A DNA stretch of 64,000 nucleotides from Chryseobacterium contaminans (GCF_001684955.1 NZ_MAYF01000334.1:1-64000); one strand, 5' to 3'. Positions 1 through 8,852 are shown, counted from the stretch's first letter. Numbers and translations: made by a program. The notes: a model not told the origin generated them from the letters alone.

Positions 1-802
1 CTTCTATTGCTCCTTTATAAGAAGTTCCTGCTAATAATGCTCCAGTGTTCAGTTCCAAAAGAGTTCCGTTTTTAAGCATTTCCGGAACGTTTCCTTTTGT
101 AATTTCGATAGCAAAACCTTCTACCAATGCTGTTTTCCCAACTCCAGGTTCCCCAATGATGATGACGTTCGGCTTGCTTCTTCGGCAAAGGATTTCTACC
201 AGCATTCTCAATTCTTTATCTCTACCAATGATGTTTTCAAGATCTCCTTTTCTGGCCTGTGCTGTTCTGTCAACACAATAGCTTTTAATGGATGGAAGGG
301 ATGAATCTGTAAAATCTGACCCATTGGAAAATAATGAGGCAAAGTCTCCGTTTTCAGAAACGGTAAACGGAGTATCTTTTCTATATAAGTTGAAAATTTC
401 ATGTTCTCTCAGTGGCAATGATTTCAATTGCTGAAGTGAAAACACTACCTGAGGTTTTACAATGGCAGTAAGAATACAGATTGGAGTGATCTCATCCAAT
501 CCCAGTTTTAAACGGATATCATCGGCTTCTTCTATAAGGGTATCTACAGCATCATCCTGCCCAACCTCATCAGGTAAATGGCTGGTTTTAGGATATTCTT
601 CAATACGTACATCTGCCCATTCGTAAAAATAGCCGGGATCTTTATCTATGCTTTTTAAAAATTCATTAAGACCAATATCTTTATGCATCAGGGCCTGCAG
701 AATGTGCGGGCCTCCATAAGTGCCATTATAATTTTCCCTCGCTATCGACTGAGCAATATGAAATAGCTGCTTTACTGTTTCGTTGGTTACTAGTACTCCC
801 AT
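1..802 (-). CDS. clpV: T6SS AAA+ ATPase ClpV/TssH, N-terminal part (cut by window edge)
   Basis: Translating the minus strand from the ATG at 802 gives about 267 residues of a ClpB/ClpV-type disaggregase running off the window start. Residues 1-150 form the Clp N-terminal substrate-binding region. The first AAA+ module follows, with an IIGRDKE entry motif and a Walker A motif GEPGVGKT at residues 217-224. In type VI secretion ClpV dismantles the contracted TssB/TssC sheath in the cytoplasm. The assignment to ClpV rather than the heat-shock ClpB rests on position, because the gene is in line with vgrG, hcp and tssR on the same strand. The rest of the protein, including the second AAA+ module, lies outside the window. 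A gap of 277 bases separates it from the next gene upstream, and I saw no hairpin there. Confidence 0.85.
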   Translation of the reverse strand, partial: MGVLVTNETVKQLFHIAQSIARENYNGTYGGPHILQALMHKDIGLNEFLKSIDKDPGYFYEWADVRIEEYPKTSHLPDEVGQDDAVDTLIEEADDIRLKLGLDEITPICILTAIVKPQVVFSLQQLKSLPLREHEIFNLYRKDTPFTVSENGDFASLFSNGSDFTDSSLPSIKSYCVDRTAQARKGDLENIIGRDKELRMLVEILCRRSKPNVIIIGEPGVGKTALVEGFAIEITKGNVPEMLKNGTLLELNTGALLAGTSYKGAIE

Positions 803-1079
803 TTATAATTTTTCTTATATTAATATTTGCGTTCTGTTTACTATTCTTCCAGATAATTTGATGTTCTTTTCTTTTTTTTGAACCTGGGCTTTGATTACTG
901 ATGTTTCAGAAATCAAAAGTGGTTCTTTTATTTTGCTAAAATTAAATATTTTATTCTAATTGTGATAAAGATAGTTAATTCTTCAATTAGAGAAGTAATA
1001 ACCGTCGTTTTTTATCTTCTCAACTTTTTTGAACTGATTATTAAATCCCATATTCCCTTTCTCAGAACTTAATTTCCCT

Positions 1080-1751
1080 TTATATATCCAGAAAATACAG
1101 CAGAATAAGACTTAGCCACTGAAGTCCGATATAGATATAGAAAATCATGGCTGAAGGTTCTGCCAATTCATGTAATTTTTCGATCAATTTGGTCTTGATG
1201 ATGTCATAAAAGTCTACATTTTCACCTCCTAAATTCAATTCATCAAATTTCACTTTATTTAAAGCATAGCCTAACACCCGTTTAAGAATTTTATTTTCTG
1301 AACTATTTTTGAATTCATTAACCAATCTTACTTTTGCCAATGCATAATCTGTACTATTGCGTACCACCACAGGCTCGTTGTTTTTGATTTTACCAACCAC
1401 CTTATCAATAAAGGGAACTAAAATTGTCTTGGAATGATCCTGAACAAGTCTGCTGATAATTCTCGACATTCCATATTTTGTAGAGAAAATAGCAATACAA
1501 AAGGGTGCTGCAATCATTAACAGATAAAACAAACCTGCAGATAGGGGTTTGGCCATCACAGTTACCGTCAGAAATGCAAGGGTGCCACTATGTCCTAATG
1601 ATGAGCCTAAACTTTCTGCCATTATATAAATTCCCAGAGAGAAAGTAATAACTGTTGAAAGGATTCCTATGGCATAAATCTTAAAGAGACTGAAGATAAA
1701 TACAGCTGATAGCTTAGAAAGGTATTTAAAATGATCTGTGATCTTATTCAT
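1080..1751 (-). CDS. Hypothetical multi-pass membrane protein in the T6SS island
   Basis: A 223-residue protein I do not recognise. It has about four hydrophobic segments: two near residues 15-45 and 55-70, one near 75-95 and a last one at the C-terminus (about 200-221). A soluble, charged stretch at residues 100-195 lies between the third and last segments. It lies between clpV and the hydrolase effector genes on the same strand. It is too short and differently arranged to call TssN. From position it could be an immunity protein for the upstream hydrolase effector or a T6SS membrane accessory protein; both are inference. The gap of 299 bases upstream (1752-2050) shows nothing I can name. Confidence 0.55.
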   Translation of the reverse strand: MNKITDHFKYLSKLSAVFIFSLFKIYAIGILSTVITFSLGIYIMAESLGSSLGHSGTLAFLTVTVMAKPLSAGLFYLLMIAAPFCIAIFSTKYGMSRIISRLVQDHSKTILVPFIDKVVGKIKNNEPVVVRNSTDYALAKVRLVNEFKNSSENKILKRVLGYALNKVKFDELNLGGENVDFYDIIKTKLIEKLHELAEPSAMIFYIYIGLQWLSLILLYFLDI

Positions 1752-2050
1752 TAGTGTTTAATTTGATAACATGGTTTTTGTTTGTAAAAAATACAAGCTT
1801 TTTTACAAGTGGTACAATATAATGAATATTTTTATTGTAAAAGAATCCGTAATAATCCCATATTTTGGTAGAACATTTTATGAATAACTAACGTATTGCT
1901 GTATACTGAAACCTGAGCCTTACTATTAAAAGCCACTATCATCAATAATAACAAGAAAAGAAATATTGCCTACCTTGACTTCATAAAGCATTATTAGCAT
2001 AAGGTAAATAAATGGTCTTACGTTTTATACAGCCACTCATCCCTTCATAT

Positions 2051-2380
2051 TTATTTAGCCAAAGGATCATCTATCAGGCCGCTGATTCCTACATACCAGA
2101 AAAAGGCATGGTACATAAAATACAGGGCAGCTACTACAATGATTGCTATCAGAATCTTCAAAATGGTGTTTTTTGCCACTCTCATAAACAAAAAATGAGC
2201 TGCCGTTAATAACAAAGAAACAGGAATTGAAAATACAACTCCAAATTTCAAAATAATTGTTACAATAGATCCTGCATTTACTTCTACTTCAGGCAGGTCA
2301 ATGCACAGGAATGCTACTATAATGACATTAACGAGTAAGAAAAGTATCAGAAATTCGGCAATAAAAGATTTTAAGCTCAT
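2051..2380 (-). CDS. Small membrane protein, candidate immunity for hydrolase effector
   Basis: A 109-residue protein with three predicted membrane segments, near residues 8-30, 38-62 and 75-97, and almost no soluble part. I know no family for it. It starts 48 bases after the stop of the GxSxG hydrolase effector and is read in the same direction. Immunity proteins of T6SS effectors are usually encoded immediately downstream of their effector, and those against lipases are often membrane or periplasmic proteins. The immunity role is therefore a reasonable guess from position only. Confidence 0.55.
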   Translation of the reverse strand: MSLKSFIAEFLILFLLVNVIIVAFLCIDLPEVEVNAGSIVTIILKFGVVFSIPVSLLLTAAHFLFMRVAKNTILKILIAIIVVAALYFMYHAFFWYVGISGLIDDPLAK

Positions 2381-2428
2381 GACAATATTGTTTTAAATCC
2401 GGAATTATTATTTTGTGTAAAGTGCAAG

Positions 2429-4132
2429 TTATAATGTCGCTTTTTTCTTATAGCCTGGATTTACTCCTGAACTGAATGCACTTTTTAATCCCTGCTCTAC
2501 CTCCGGCCAAAACTGAGTATGGCTTAAACTGTGTGCAGCCATCGCTAAATAAGGTACCGTACCTGGTCTCTTCATCATATCTTTGATCTCTTTTTCATCT
2601 TTGGCGGTTACCAAACCAGCATTGTATTGTTTTACAAGTTCAATATAAACGCCCAGGTTTTTCCTTAATATTTTGATCTGTGCATCAATTTCTCCTGTAA
2701 AATAGATTTCTGCCCCATGCAATGCATAAGTTACATATCTTGCTTTCTTAGGATCTACAAACTGGCTCAATAGTCTCATTAAAACTTCCTGAAGGTTATT
2801 TTTCTGAACTGCATTTGATGTATCTGCAATAAACTTACTGCAAGCAGCTTTTTTGTTTCTGCTGTGATAATCATCTTTAGTTGTAATATTGACATCTAAA
2901 ATCGGAAGGGCTTTTGTCTGAAGCTTCGGAGACCAGGAGGTTACTTCGATACTATCGGTAATTCCTGATTCTGCGGCAAAGACTTTGGCTAAGAAATTCA
3001 ATATAAAACTATCTGTAACTCCTGTTGTTATACTGAAAAGATTATTGATAACCCTGATTCCGGCTGCAAGGTCTAAGTCTTCAAAAAATTCAGATCTACC
3101 GTAACCTCCACGGCGCCCAACACGGTTTGCATTGAATCTGCCATGACTAACAAAGGTCCAGTGCTGGAAAGTTTTCAACAATGTGATAAACTGATCCATT
3201 TCCCTTGTTAAGTTCGGTTTGGTTGGTTTTATATTTTCAAGATACTTGACAAATTCTGCTGTGAGCTGATTAATTCCTGATAATCCTCTGGCTGTTGCCG
3301 TCCAGAGTTCCGGTCCTTCGGTATCATTATCAATCCAAACATTCAATAAATGTTTAAAAGCAGCTGTATCTACCGTTCTTAAAGTATCTATCCCGGTCTG
3401 AAAGCTACTCATCTGGAAGTTTCTCAGGAAAATTTCCAGGTTTACCAGACTGAAATCTGCAATCAGCTGCTGAGTCAGATCATATTCGTTATGAACATTG
3501 ATGATCTTACACTCTTTATGCAGTTTGCTATGGTTTAGCTGATGTTTTTTCTTGAAGAATGGTGTTGATAAATAAGTAATACTCTTCACCTTCCATGGTT
3601 TAGGATATTTTGAATCTGTAGCAATAAGTTCTGTAAACTGATTGATCACATTTCCTCCATGTGAATGCCCTATAAGATGGATATGAACTTCCTGGTTTTT
3701 CCAGAATTTATATACTCTTAAAAAAAGATCTAATAACCGCTCAGCAGCTAAGTTTCTTTCTTTTGTATCATTATCACCTGACCAGCTGAAGAAATCTCCT
3801 TCAATGTGAAGGTCTAAATATTGTGGTTTAAGGTCTTTTATTTTATTCCAAAAGTTGGTTTTACTGCTTCTCCAATAGTCTGTATTGGCCTGATGCTTTA
3901 ACCCTGCTGTGTTTATAGGGTCTGTTGTTCCGGCAACAAACATGACAATATCAATGACTCTTTTTTCTGTCTTTGGCGGGCTTTTAGGATCCCCATATCT
4001 TACCCCCTTCCCTACTCCAGTTTCGGTTACGGTCTCTCCGGCAGAAGTAATAATACTTTCTTTGGCATACATATTATGCCCTTCCTCAGAAATTTTGGTA
4101 TAAGTTCCTTTTACAATTCTCGTCCTGCTCAT
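2429..4132 (-). CDS. T6SS effector candidate: alpha/beta hydrolase (lipase-like) with shared N-terminal domain
   Basis: A 567-residue protein with two parts. Residues 1-53 begin SRTRIVKGTY and end in a PKSPP turn. This segment is nearly the same as the N-terminus of the two metalloprotease genes at 4849-6213 and 8853-10256. From about residue 58 an unrelated alpha/beta hydrolase begins, with a strand-turn FVAGTTDP and the nucleophile elbow GHSHG (Ser157). The remaining 350 residues are helical and match nothing I know. No signal peptide is present, as expected for cargo loaded in the cytoplasm. Together with vgrG and hcp on the same strand this suggests a T6SS lipase or esterase effector acting on membrane lipids of a target cell. 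The substrate is not visible, and an amidase or other serine hydrolase activity cannot be excluded. Confidence 0.7.
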   Translation of the reverse strand: MSRTRIVKGTYTKISEEGHNMYAKESIITSAGETVTETGVGKGVRYGDPKSPPKTEKRVIDIVMFVAGTTDPINTAGLKHQANTDYWRSSKTNFWNKIKDLKPQYLDLHIEGDFFSWSGDNDTKERNLAAERLLDLFLRVYKFWKNQEVHIHLIGHSHGGNVINQFTELIATDSKYPKPWKVKSITYLSTPFFKKKHQLNHSKLHKECKIINVHNEYDLTQQLIADFSLVNLEIFLRNFQMSSFQTGIDTLRTVDTAAFKHLLNVWIDNDTEGPELWTATARGLSGINQLTAEFVKYLENIKPTKPNLTREMDQFITLLKTFQHWTFVSHGRFNANRVGRRGGYGRSEFFEDLDLAAGIRVINNLFSITTGVTDSFILNFLAKVFAAESGITDSIEVTSWSPKLQTKALPILDVNITTKDDYHSRNKKAACSKFIADTSNAVQKNNLQEVLMRLLSQFVDPKKARYVTYALHGAEIYFTGEIDAQIKILRKNLGVYIELVKQYNAGLVTAKDEKEIKDMMKRPGTVPYLAMAAHSLSHTQFWPEVEQGLKSAFSSGVNPGYKKKATL

Positions 4133-4171
4133 AGCTTATTGATATTACAGTTTTCGTAATGATCTTAAATT

Positions 4172-4849
4172 TTATTTTTCACTGATGATTTTGCCGGTAT
4201 TGGCATCCATCTTATAGACAACGGGCTTCCAGACATTAGGCTCACCAGGAGATGTTTTCATGATTTCCAGCAATTCTTTTTCTGAAAGTCTTTTTCCTTG
4301 AGTTATTGAAATATTCCAGACAGGAACATCCTGATCGTATACAATATCATATTTATTCGTTCCGTCATCATTTAATCTTCCTTCCCCAGTTTTAAGGTTA
4401 ATATATCCTTTTTTATCCAAAAAACTCAATACATCCTGATATTTGATCTTTCCATAGTTTTGATCTTCATCTACTGTTTTTTCAAGATTTCCGTCTTTAT
4501 CATAGTATTCGGATTTTTCTACTTTCACGGTTTCACTTATCCTGGTTTCTTTTTTCTTCAGATTTCCGTTAGGGTAAAACTCTTTATAAACATATAGAAA
4601 TGATGGTTTAGGAAGTAACTCTTCCAAAGTTCCCGCTTCATCTTTTTCCGGAGCAGACATAGATAAAACAGTATATCCGTTTTTCAGTTCCAATGTTCCG
4701 TTGCTTTCCTGATATTTTTTAAACAAAGCAAAATCAAATTTTTCAACCATGGTACTCGTTTTATTATTTTTATGAGTCTCTTCTTTTTTAGACTGGCAGG
4801 TACATATTACAAAGCATAATATGGAAAGGTAAATTAATAATTTTTTCAT
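4172..4849 (-). CDS. Lipoprotein, probable immunity protein for the metzincin effector upstream
   Basis: A 225-residue lipoprotein with an N-terminal signal ending around VICTC (Cys16 or Cys18). Its middle has MORN/YwqK-like hairpins (YPNGNLKKKE and YYDKDGNLEK, about residues 90-125). Its end has a PepSY-like element (VWNISI, then MDANTGKIISEK). The same layout occurs in the four lipoproteins at 6332-8850, so I group it with them although identity is low. Its ATG overlaps the stop codon of the protease gene 4849-6213 by one base, which implies translational coupling. PepSY domains occur in M4 propeptides and are thought to restrain peptidases, so an inhibitor of the adjacent protease in the periplasm is a good inference. 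Confidence 0.7.
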   Translation of the reverse strand: MKKLLIYLSILCFVICTCQSKKEETHKNNKTSTMVEKFDFALFKKYQESNGTLELKNGYTVLSMSAPEKDEAGTLEELLPKPSFLYVYKEFYPNGNLKKKETRISETVKVEKSEYYDKDGNLEKTVDEDQNYGKIKYQDVLSFLDKKGYINLKTGEGRLNDDGTNKYDIVYDQDVPVWNISITQGKRLSEKELLEIMKTSPGEPNVWKPVVYKMDANTGKIISEK

Positions 4850-6213
4850 TACAGCATAATTTTAGAGTTCAACACTTTCCATTGCCACTTAAAAACACTG
4901 ATTCTTGGGATTTGTATATGATGACAATAGTCCATAAGGTTATTTGTTTTATAAGCTTCATAGGTATATTTGGCTGGAGCATTTCCATCAAAAGTATGGG
5001 GTAATCCTAATGCATGCATTAATTCATGGGCAACCGTTTCTTTTGAATGGGTATAAAACTGAACCGTAAAAGTGGTATTAAAAAATGAGAAACCATTAGT
5101 ATATGAAGCAATTTTACCATTCTTCCATCCCGGATATATATCTTCTATAAAAAAGACTTTAAAATGTGAATCGTATTGGCTGCCATATTTATCCCGGAAT
5201 TTCTCTTCCAGATAGTCTCTTAAGCCACTGGAGTTGTTTATATAATACTTTCCATCAATCTTTTTACAGAATTTGAATCTGAAGGCATTATACAGGAAGT
5301 TCCCCGTACAGTCAATAGAAAAAGAATTTTGAATGGTTGGAGAGACCAATGCCTGATTCAGACATTGTGTAAAATATTGCTGACTACCCGGTTTCGGTTT
5401 TCCAACCTTAATCACATCATCAATATCTGTTTTTACAGAAATAAAAAGGGCAGAAATCTTTTTGACATGAGCAGCAGAGTTGGGATGAATGATTAAGGCA
5501 CCACAGATTTCTCCATCTGCTTTTACATACAGCATCTGTTCTTTGCTAAACTGTTCCTTACAGGTTATTTTCAGATAATTGGGCTTGTCATATTTCCCTA
5601 CTTTAATGACTCCGATCTCTTTAAGATTGAGTGAAAGGTATTTTTCTGCATCTTTATCTTTGAACTCAAAAGTCAGCTTTTGAGGTTTCTCTTTAATTTC
5701 AATTTTAAGGGTTAACAATGCTGATTTTCCTTTCAGTAATGTCAAGACCGGTATTGGATACAGGTAAGGTTTTTTATTGACTTTCTTCCAGGAAATGGAA
5801 AGACTTTTATAGCTTTTCAGCTTTTTGTCATACATATTGAGATCTTTGTGGAAATTGGTATTCCAGCTATTCCCATTTTTAAAAACGGTAACATTATCAG
5901 CTTCATAATATTTTCCCATGACGGCCCCGAACCAATTATCTCCCGGCTGCCCTGAGTCTCCTTCTCTTAACCAATCAAAACCAAAATCAGGATTATCTTG
6001 ATATTTATCATGAGGTCTGAATTTCACTACACATTTAGCCACTACTTTTCCGGCAGGTGGCATTGAGGGGTTTCCAAAATTTACCCCATCAGTGACACCG
6101 GTTTCAGTAATAGCAGCTCCGGCGGTAGTAATAATATTCTCGTTAGAATACATACTGTGTCCTTCCTGAGATATTTTGGTATAAGTGCCTTTTACGATTC
6201 TCGTCCTACTCAT
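4849..6213 (-). CDS. T6SS effector candidate: metzincin-type zinc metalloprotease with shared N-terminal domain
   Basis: A 454-residue protein. Residues 1-53 are the shared island N-terminus (SRTRIVKGTY... MPP). A middle region of beta-rich character spans about residues 60-280. A C-terminal protease domain follows with HELMHALGLPH at residues 396-406, the HExxHxxGxxH zinc site of metzincins, and a downstream NLMDY Met-turn (Met427). No export signal is seen. The lipoprotein gene that follows overlaps its stop codon and is the likely immunity gene. The predicted action is cleavage of a periplasmic or envelope protein in a competitor, but the target is unknown. It is a paralogue of the 467-residue protease at 8853-10256, sharing domain order but with low identity outside the N-terminus and active site. 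Confidence 0.75.
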   Translation of the reverse strand: MSRTRIVKGTYTKISQEGHSMYSNENIITTAGAAITETGVTDGVNFGNPSMPPAGKVVAKCVVKFRPHDKYQDNPDFGFDWLREGDSGQPGDNWFGAVMGKYYEADNVTVFKNGNSWNTNFHKDLNMYDKKLKSYKSLSISWKKVNKKPYLYPIPVLTLLKGKSALLTLKIEIKEKPQKLTFEFKDKDAEKYLSLNLKEIGVIKVGKYDKPNYLKITCKEQFSKEQMLYVKADGEICGALIIHPNSAAHVKKISALFISVKTDIDDVIKVGKPKPGSQQYFTQCLNQALVSPTIQNSFSIDCTGNFLYNAFRFKFCKKIDGKYYINNSSGLRDYLEEKFRDKYGSQYDSHFKVFFIEDIYPGWKNGKIASYTNGFSFFNTTFTVQFYTHSKETVAHELMHALGLPHTFDGNAPAKYTYEAYKTNNLMDYCHHIQIPRISVFKWQWKVLNSKIML

Positions 6214-6331
6214 GGCTTAATATTAAAAAATTTCCGTAATTATGATTACTCTTTTTTACATTTTGTGATAAAAAGCTACTCCAAAATAGCATTTTATTAG
6301 TTCTATTCCATAAGTCTTATTATAATATTCA

Positions 6332-6650
6332 TTAGCTGCTTACAAAAGGAACTACTTTTTTCTCCAACTCTTTACCTGTTTGCCCATCTAAAACTACTCT
6401 TTGTATATCTCCACCCGGGATAAGATATTTTATTACCCATACTTTTTTACCATTAAGTGTTTCCTTTCTTACCTTAGTATAGTAACCAGATTCATGATAT
6501 CCCTTCGGAAGCTCAATTTTATTCTTTTCACAATATTCTACTACTTTTTCTGGAGTAAAGCCATACCCTTCATCTGTATTTTCTTCCTTTACAAGCTTAC
6601 CTGACTCATCAAAATAATACCAGATGCCAACCTGAGAACCTTCATTGAAG
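6332..6650 (-). repeat. Near-identical 3' block of immunity genes, copy 1
   Basis: The 3' half of this lipoprotein gene is nearly identical in DNA to 6944-7265 and 8245-8570, including most synonymous positions. The 5' halves are divergent. This is the pattern left by recent duplication or gene conversion limited to the C-terminal coding half. Confidence 0.75.
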
Positions 6651-6919
6651 GCGATACCTTTGTTTTCAATATTTTTAGAGGAATAGTAGTTTTTTACTAT
6701 TATAAAATAACTATCCTTAAAATATTCTGTATAGCCAGAGCCTATTTTAGCAGAAACAAATGTTGCTGTTTTGTTATCATTAATAGTAATATCTTTCAGC
6801 TCTTCTGTATTGATTATTTCAAATTTATTATCAACAGTTGGTATAATAGTTTTATTTATCTTCTGCGATTTACAAGAAAGAAACATCAATAAACTTAGAA
6901 AAAACATTACCTTTTTCAT
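6332..6919 (-). CDS. Immunity-like lipoprotein 1 of tandem array (MORN/PepSY-like)
   Basis: A 195-residue lipoprotein; the signal peptide ends in FLSC with lipid Cys16. The N-terminal half (residues 17-90) is divergent from its neighbours. From the GSQVGIWYYF stretch to the end (about 100 residues) it is almost the same as the genes at 6944-7549 and 8245-8850. This half contains a MORN-like hairpin (YYFDESGKLV) and a PepSY-like end (VWVIKYLIPGG, then VLDGQTGKELE). It is the last of four lipoprotein genes after the first metzincin gene and the one nearest the second. The array suggests duplicated immunity genes, each perhaps for a different variant of the protease effector. Confidence 0.7.
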   Translation of the reverse strand: MKKVMFFLSLLMFLSCKSQKINKTIIPTVDNKFEIINTEELKDITINDNKTATFVSAKIGSGYTEYFKDSYFIIVKNYYSSKNIENKGIAFNEGSQVGIWYYFDESGKLVKEENTDEGYGFTPEKVVEYCEKNKIELPKGYHESGYYTKVRKETLNGKKVWVIKYLIPGGDIQRVVLDGQTGKELEKKVVPFVSS

Positions 6920-6943
6920 GAAATTGTATTTTGAAAATATTCA

Positions 6944-7265
6944 CTAGCTGCTTACAAAAGGAACTACTTTTTTCTCCAACTCTTTACCTGTCTGCCCATC
7001 TAAAACTACTCTTTGTATATCTCCACCCGGAATAAGGTATTTTATTACCCATACTTTTTTACCATTAAGAATTTCTTTTCTTACCTGAGTATAAAAACCC
7101 GATTCATGATATCCTTTGGGAAGCTCAATTTTATTCTTTTCGCAATACCCTACTACTTTTTCAGGAGTAAACCCATATCCTTCATCTGTATTTTCTTCTT
7201 TAACAAGCTTACCTGACTCGTCAAAATAATACCAGATGCCAACCTGAGAACCTTCATTGAAAAGC
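6944..7265 (-). repeat. Near-identical 3' block of immunity genes, copy 2
   Basis: Second copy of the shared C-terminal coding block. Identity to 6332-6650 falls abruptly upstream of the codons for the NEGSQVGIWYY stretch. Confidence 0.75.
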
Positions 7266-7549
7266 AATCCCTTACTTTCTATATTACCATCACTATAAAA
7301 GAATTTATTTAGCTTAAAAAAGGAAGAATTTATATATTCTCCTTGTAAATATCCTTTGCTTTGCTTATCCTGACGTAACGTACAAACATTCGTCATTATA
7401 AAATAAGTTCCTCTAACTGCATTACTTTTAAACGCTTCAACATCAAACTTTTCAAATTTACTATCAACAGTAGGTAATATATTTTTTCTATTCTGAGATT
7501 TACAAGAAAGAACAATCACTAAACTAAGGAAAAACAATATTTTTTTCAT
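6944..7549 (-). CDS. Immunity-like lipoprotein 2 of tandem array
   Basis: I start this gene at the ATG at 7549, which gives 201 residues beginning MKKILFFLSL with lipobox IVLSC (Cys16). An earlier in-frame ATG at 7594 would put 15 hydrophilic residues before the signal peptide and is unlikely. Residues 17-95 are divergent; the C-terminal 100 residues with GIWYYFDESGKL and the PepSY-like end match genes 1 and 4 of the array almost exactly. A MORN-like FYSDGNIESKG hairpin precedes the shared part. Predicted location is the periplasmic face of a membrane, and the likely role is protection from a metzincin effector. Confidence 0.7.
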   Translation of the reverse strand: MKKILFFLSLVIVLSCKSQNRKNILPTVDSKFEKFDVEAFKSNAVRGTYFIMTNVCTLRQDKQSKGYLQGEYINSSFFKLNKFFYSDGNIESKGLLFNEGSQVGIWYYFDESGKLVKEENTDEGYGFTPEKVVGYCEKNKIELPKGYHESGFYTQVRKEILNGKKVWVIKYLIPGGDIQRVVLDGQTGKELEKKVVPFVSS

Positions 7550-7596
7550 ACAGTTCAATTTTGTATTGTTATTAGCTCCTTTCTGTAAAAACAAAA

Positions 7597-8220
7597 TTAA
7601 TTATTAATAAATTCAGATTCTCTTCGTGAGATTATTTTACCAGAAGTACCATCCAAAATTATGCTTTCAACAATATTAAATTTCTTTTTCCATTCTATTT
7701 CCCAAATAGGTTTTTCTTTTTCTATTCTTCGGGTAATTGTGGTATGAAATCCTGTACTTTGCAATACAGGTCCTTTTGTTAAAGGAATGCCTTCTTTTTC
7801 ACAGAATTTCAGAATATCCTCAAATGTGAACTTATAAGGTTTATCATAATCAATCTCCTTGATAAGCTTTCCATTTTCATCAAATTCATACCAGATACCT
7901 ATTTGTAAACTTTCAGTATTATTTGAAATACCTTTAGTTTTAATATTACCATTTGGAAAATATACTTTTGTTAATGTATAATAAGAATTTTGTAAAGTCA
8001 TAGAATAACTCTTGCCATAATTCGCGACATTCATTTCTAAATAAGAACCATTATCTAAAGTTTCACTGGGATAACTAGGGTTTTTATTATACAATTTCTT
8101 ATATAGAATTGTATCAAAAACTTCAAATTTACTATCAATAGTAGGTAATATATCTTTAATATTCTGCGATTTACAAGAAAAAACCATCAAGAAACTTAGA
8201 AAAAATATTACCTTTTTCAT
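7597..8220 (-). CDS. Immunity-like lipoprotein 3 of tandem array (divergent member)
   Basis: A 207-residue lipoprotein; the signal peptide ends MVFSC (Cys16). It has the same order of parts as its neighbours: MORN-like YFPNGNIKTKG near residue 90, IGIWYEFDENGKLIKE, a helical FTFEDILKFCEKEGIPL stretch and a PepSY-like end (IWEIEWKKK, then LDGTSGKIIS). Unlike genes 1, 2 and 4 its C-terminal half is not near-identical, so it has escaped the recent homogenisation. This suggests an older duplicate that may recognise a different protease variant. Spacing to neighbours is 24 and 47 bases. Confidence 0.7.
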   Translation of the reverse strand: MKKVIFFLSFLMVFSCKSQNIKDILPTIDSKFEVFDTILYKKLYNKNPSYPSETLDNGSYLEMNVANYGKSYSMTLQNSYYTLTKVYFPNGNIKTKGISNNTESLQIGIWYEFDENGKLIKEIDYDKPYKFTFEDILKFCEKEGIPLTKGPVLQSTGFHTTITRRIEKEKPIWEIEWKKKFNIVESIILDGTSGKIISRRESEFINN

Positions 8221-8244
8221 GAAATTGTATTTTGAACATATTCA

Positions 8245-8570
8245 CTAACTGCTTACAAACGGAACTACTTTTTTCTCCAACTCTTTACCTGTCTGACCAT
8301 CTAAAACTACTCTTTGTATATCTCCACCCGGAATAAGGTATTTTATTACCCATACTTTTTTATCATCAAGGGTTTCTTTTCTAACCTGAGTATAAAAACC
8401 CGATTCATGATATCCTTTGGGAAGCTCAATTTTATTCTTTTCGCAATACCTTACTACTTTTTCAGGGGTAAAATCATATCCTCCATCTGTATTTTCTTCT
8501 TTAACAAGCTTACCTGACTCATCAAAATAATACCAAACACCTATGGGTGAACCTCCATTAAAAGCAATCC
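8245..8570 (-). repeat. Near-identical 3' block of immunity genes, copy 3
   Basis: Third copy of the shared block. The repeat continues past the stop codon: about 35 bases of downstream spacer and the next start (8218-8254) match 6917-6953. The duplicated unit therefore included the intergenic joint. Confidence 0.7.
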
Positions 8571-8850
8571 CTTTTTCTTTTATATTCCCACTTCTATAAA
8601 ATAGAATATTCTTATTGAACATACTATTATTATCATATTGTTGCCTTATGTAGCCAAATGACTGTCTGTCTTCAATAATTATATCATTATCAATGTTTTT
8701 TACAAATGTTCCTCTTGTAGAATTTTTCTCAAAATATTCCACATCGAATTTCTCTAAAGATCTATCAATTGTTGGTATCATTTTATTATTTTTTTGAGAC
8801 TGGCATTGTATAAATATATTAATCAATACCATTAGAATAATTTTCCTCAT
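8245..8850 (-). CDS. Immunity-like lipoprotein 4 of tandem array, directly after metzincin effector
   Basis: A 201-residue protein with signal-like N-terminus MRKIILMVLINIFIQC, where Cys16 takes the lipobox position although the preceding residues (FIQ) are a poor lipobox. The start lies two bases after the stop of the 467-residue protease, so the two are probably translated together and form the cognate pair. The C-terminal half matches genes 1 and 2 of the array with a few changes (GGSPIGVWYYF). The N-terminal half (residues 20-95) is unique and is the natural candidate for specificity. Confidence 0.7.
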   Translation of the reverse strand: MRKIILMVLINIFIQCQSQKNNKMIPTIDRSLEKFDVEYFEKNSTRGTFVKNIDNDIIIEDRQSFGYIRQQYDNNSMFNKNILFYRSGNIKEKGIAFNGGSPIGVWYYFDESGKLVKEENTDGGYDFTPEKVVRYCEKNKIELPKGYHESGFYTQVRKETLDDKKVWVIKYLIPGGDIQRVVLDGQTGKELEKKVVPFVSS

Positions 8851-8852
8851 AT

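Noticed and set aside
2429-4132. Calling the hydrolase effector a specific Tle phospholipase family
   Set aside because: Only the GHSHG elbow is clear; other family-specific motifs cannot be confirmed by eye.
6332-8850. Possibility that some lipoprotein genes of the array are pseudogenes
   Set aside because: All four have intact frames, signal peptides and lipid Cys, and similar lengths.
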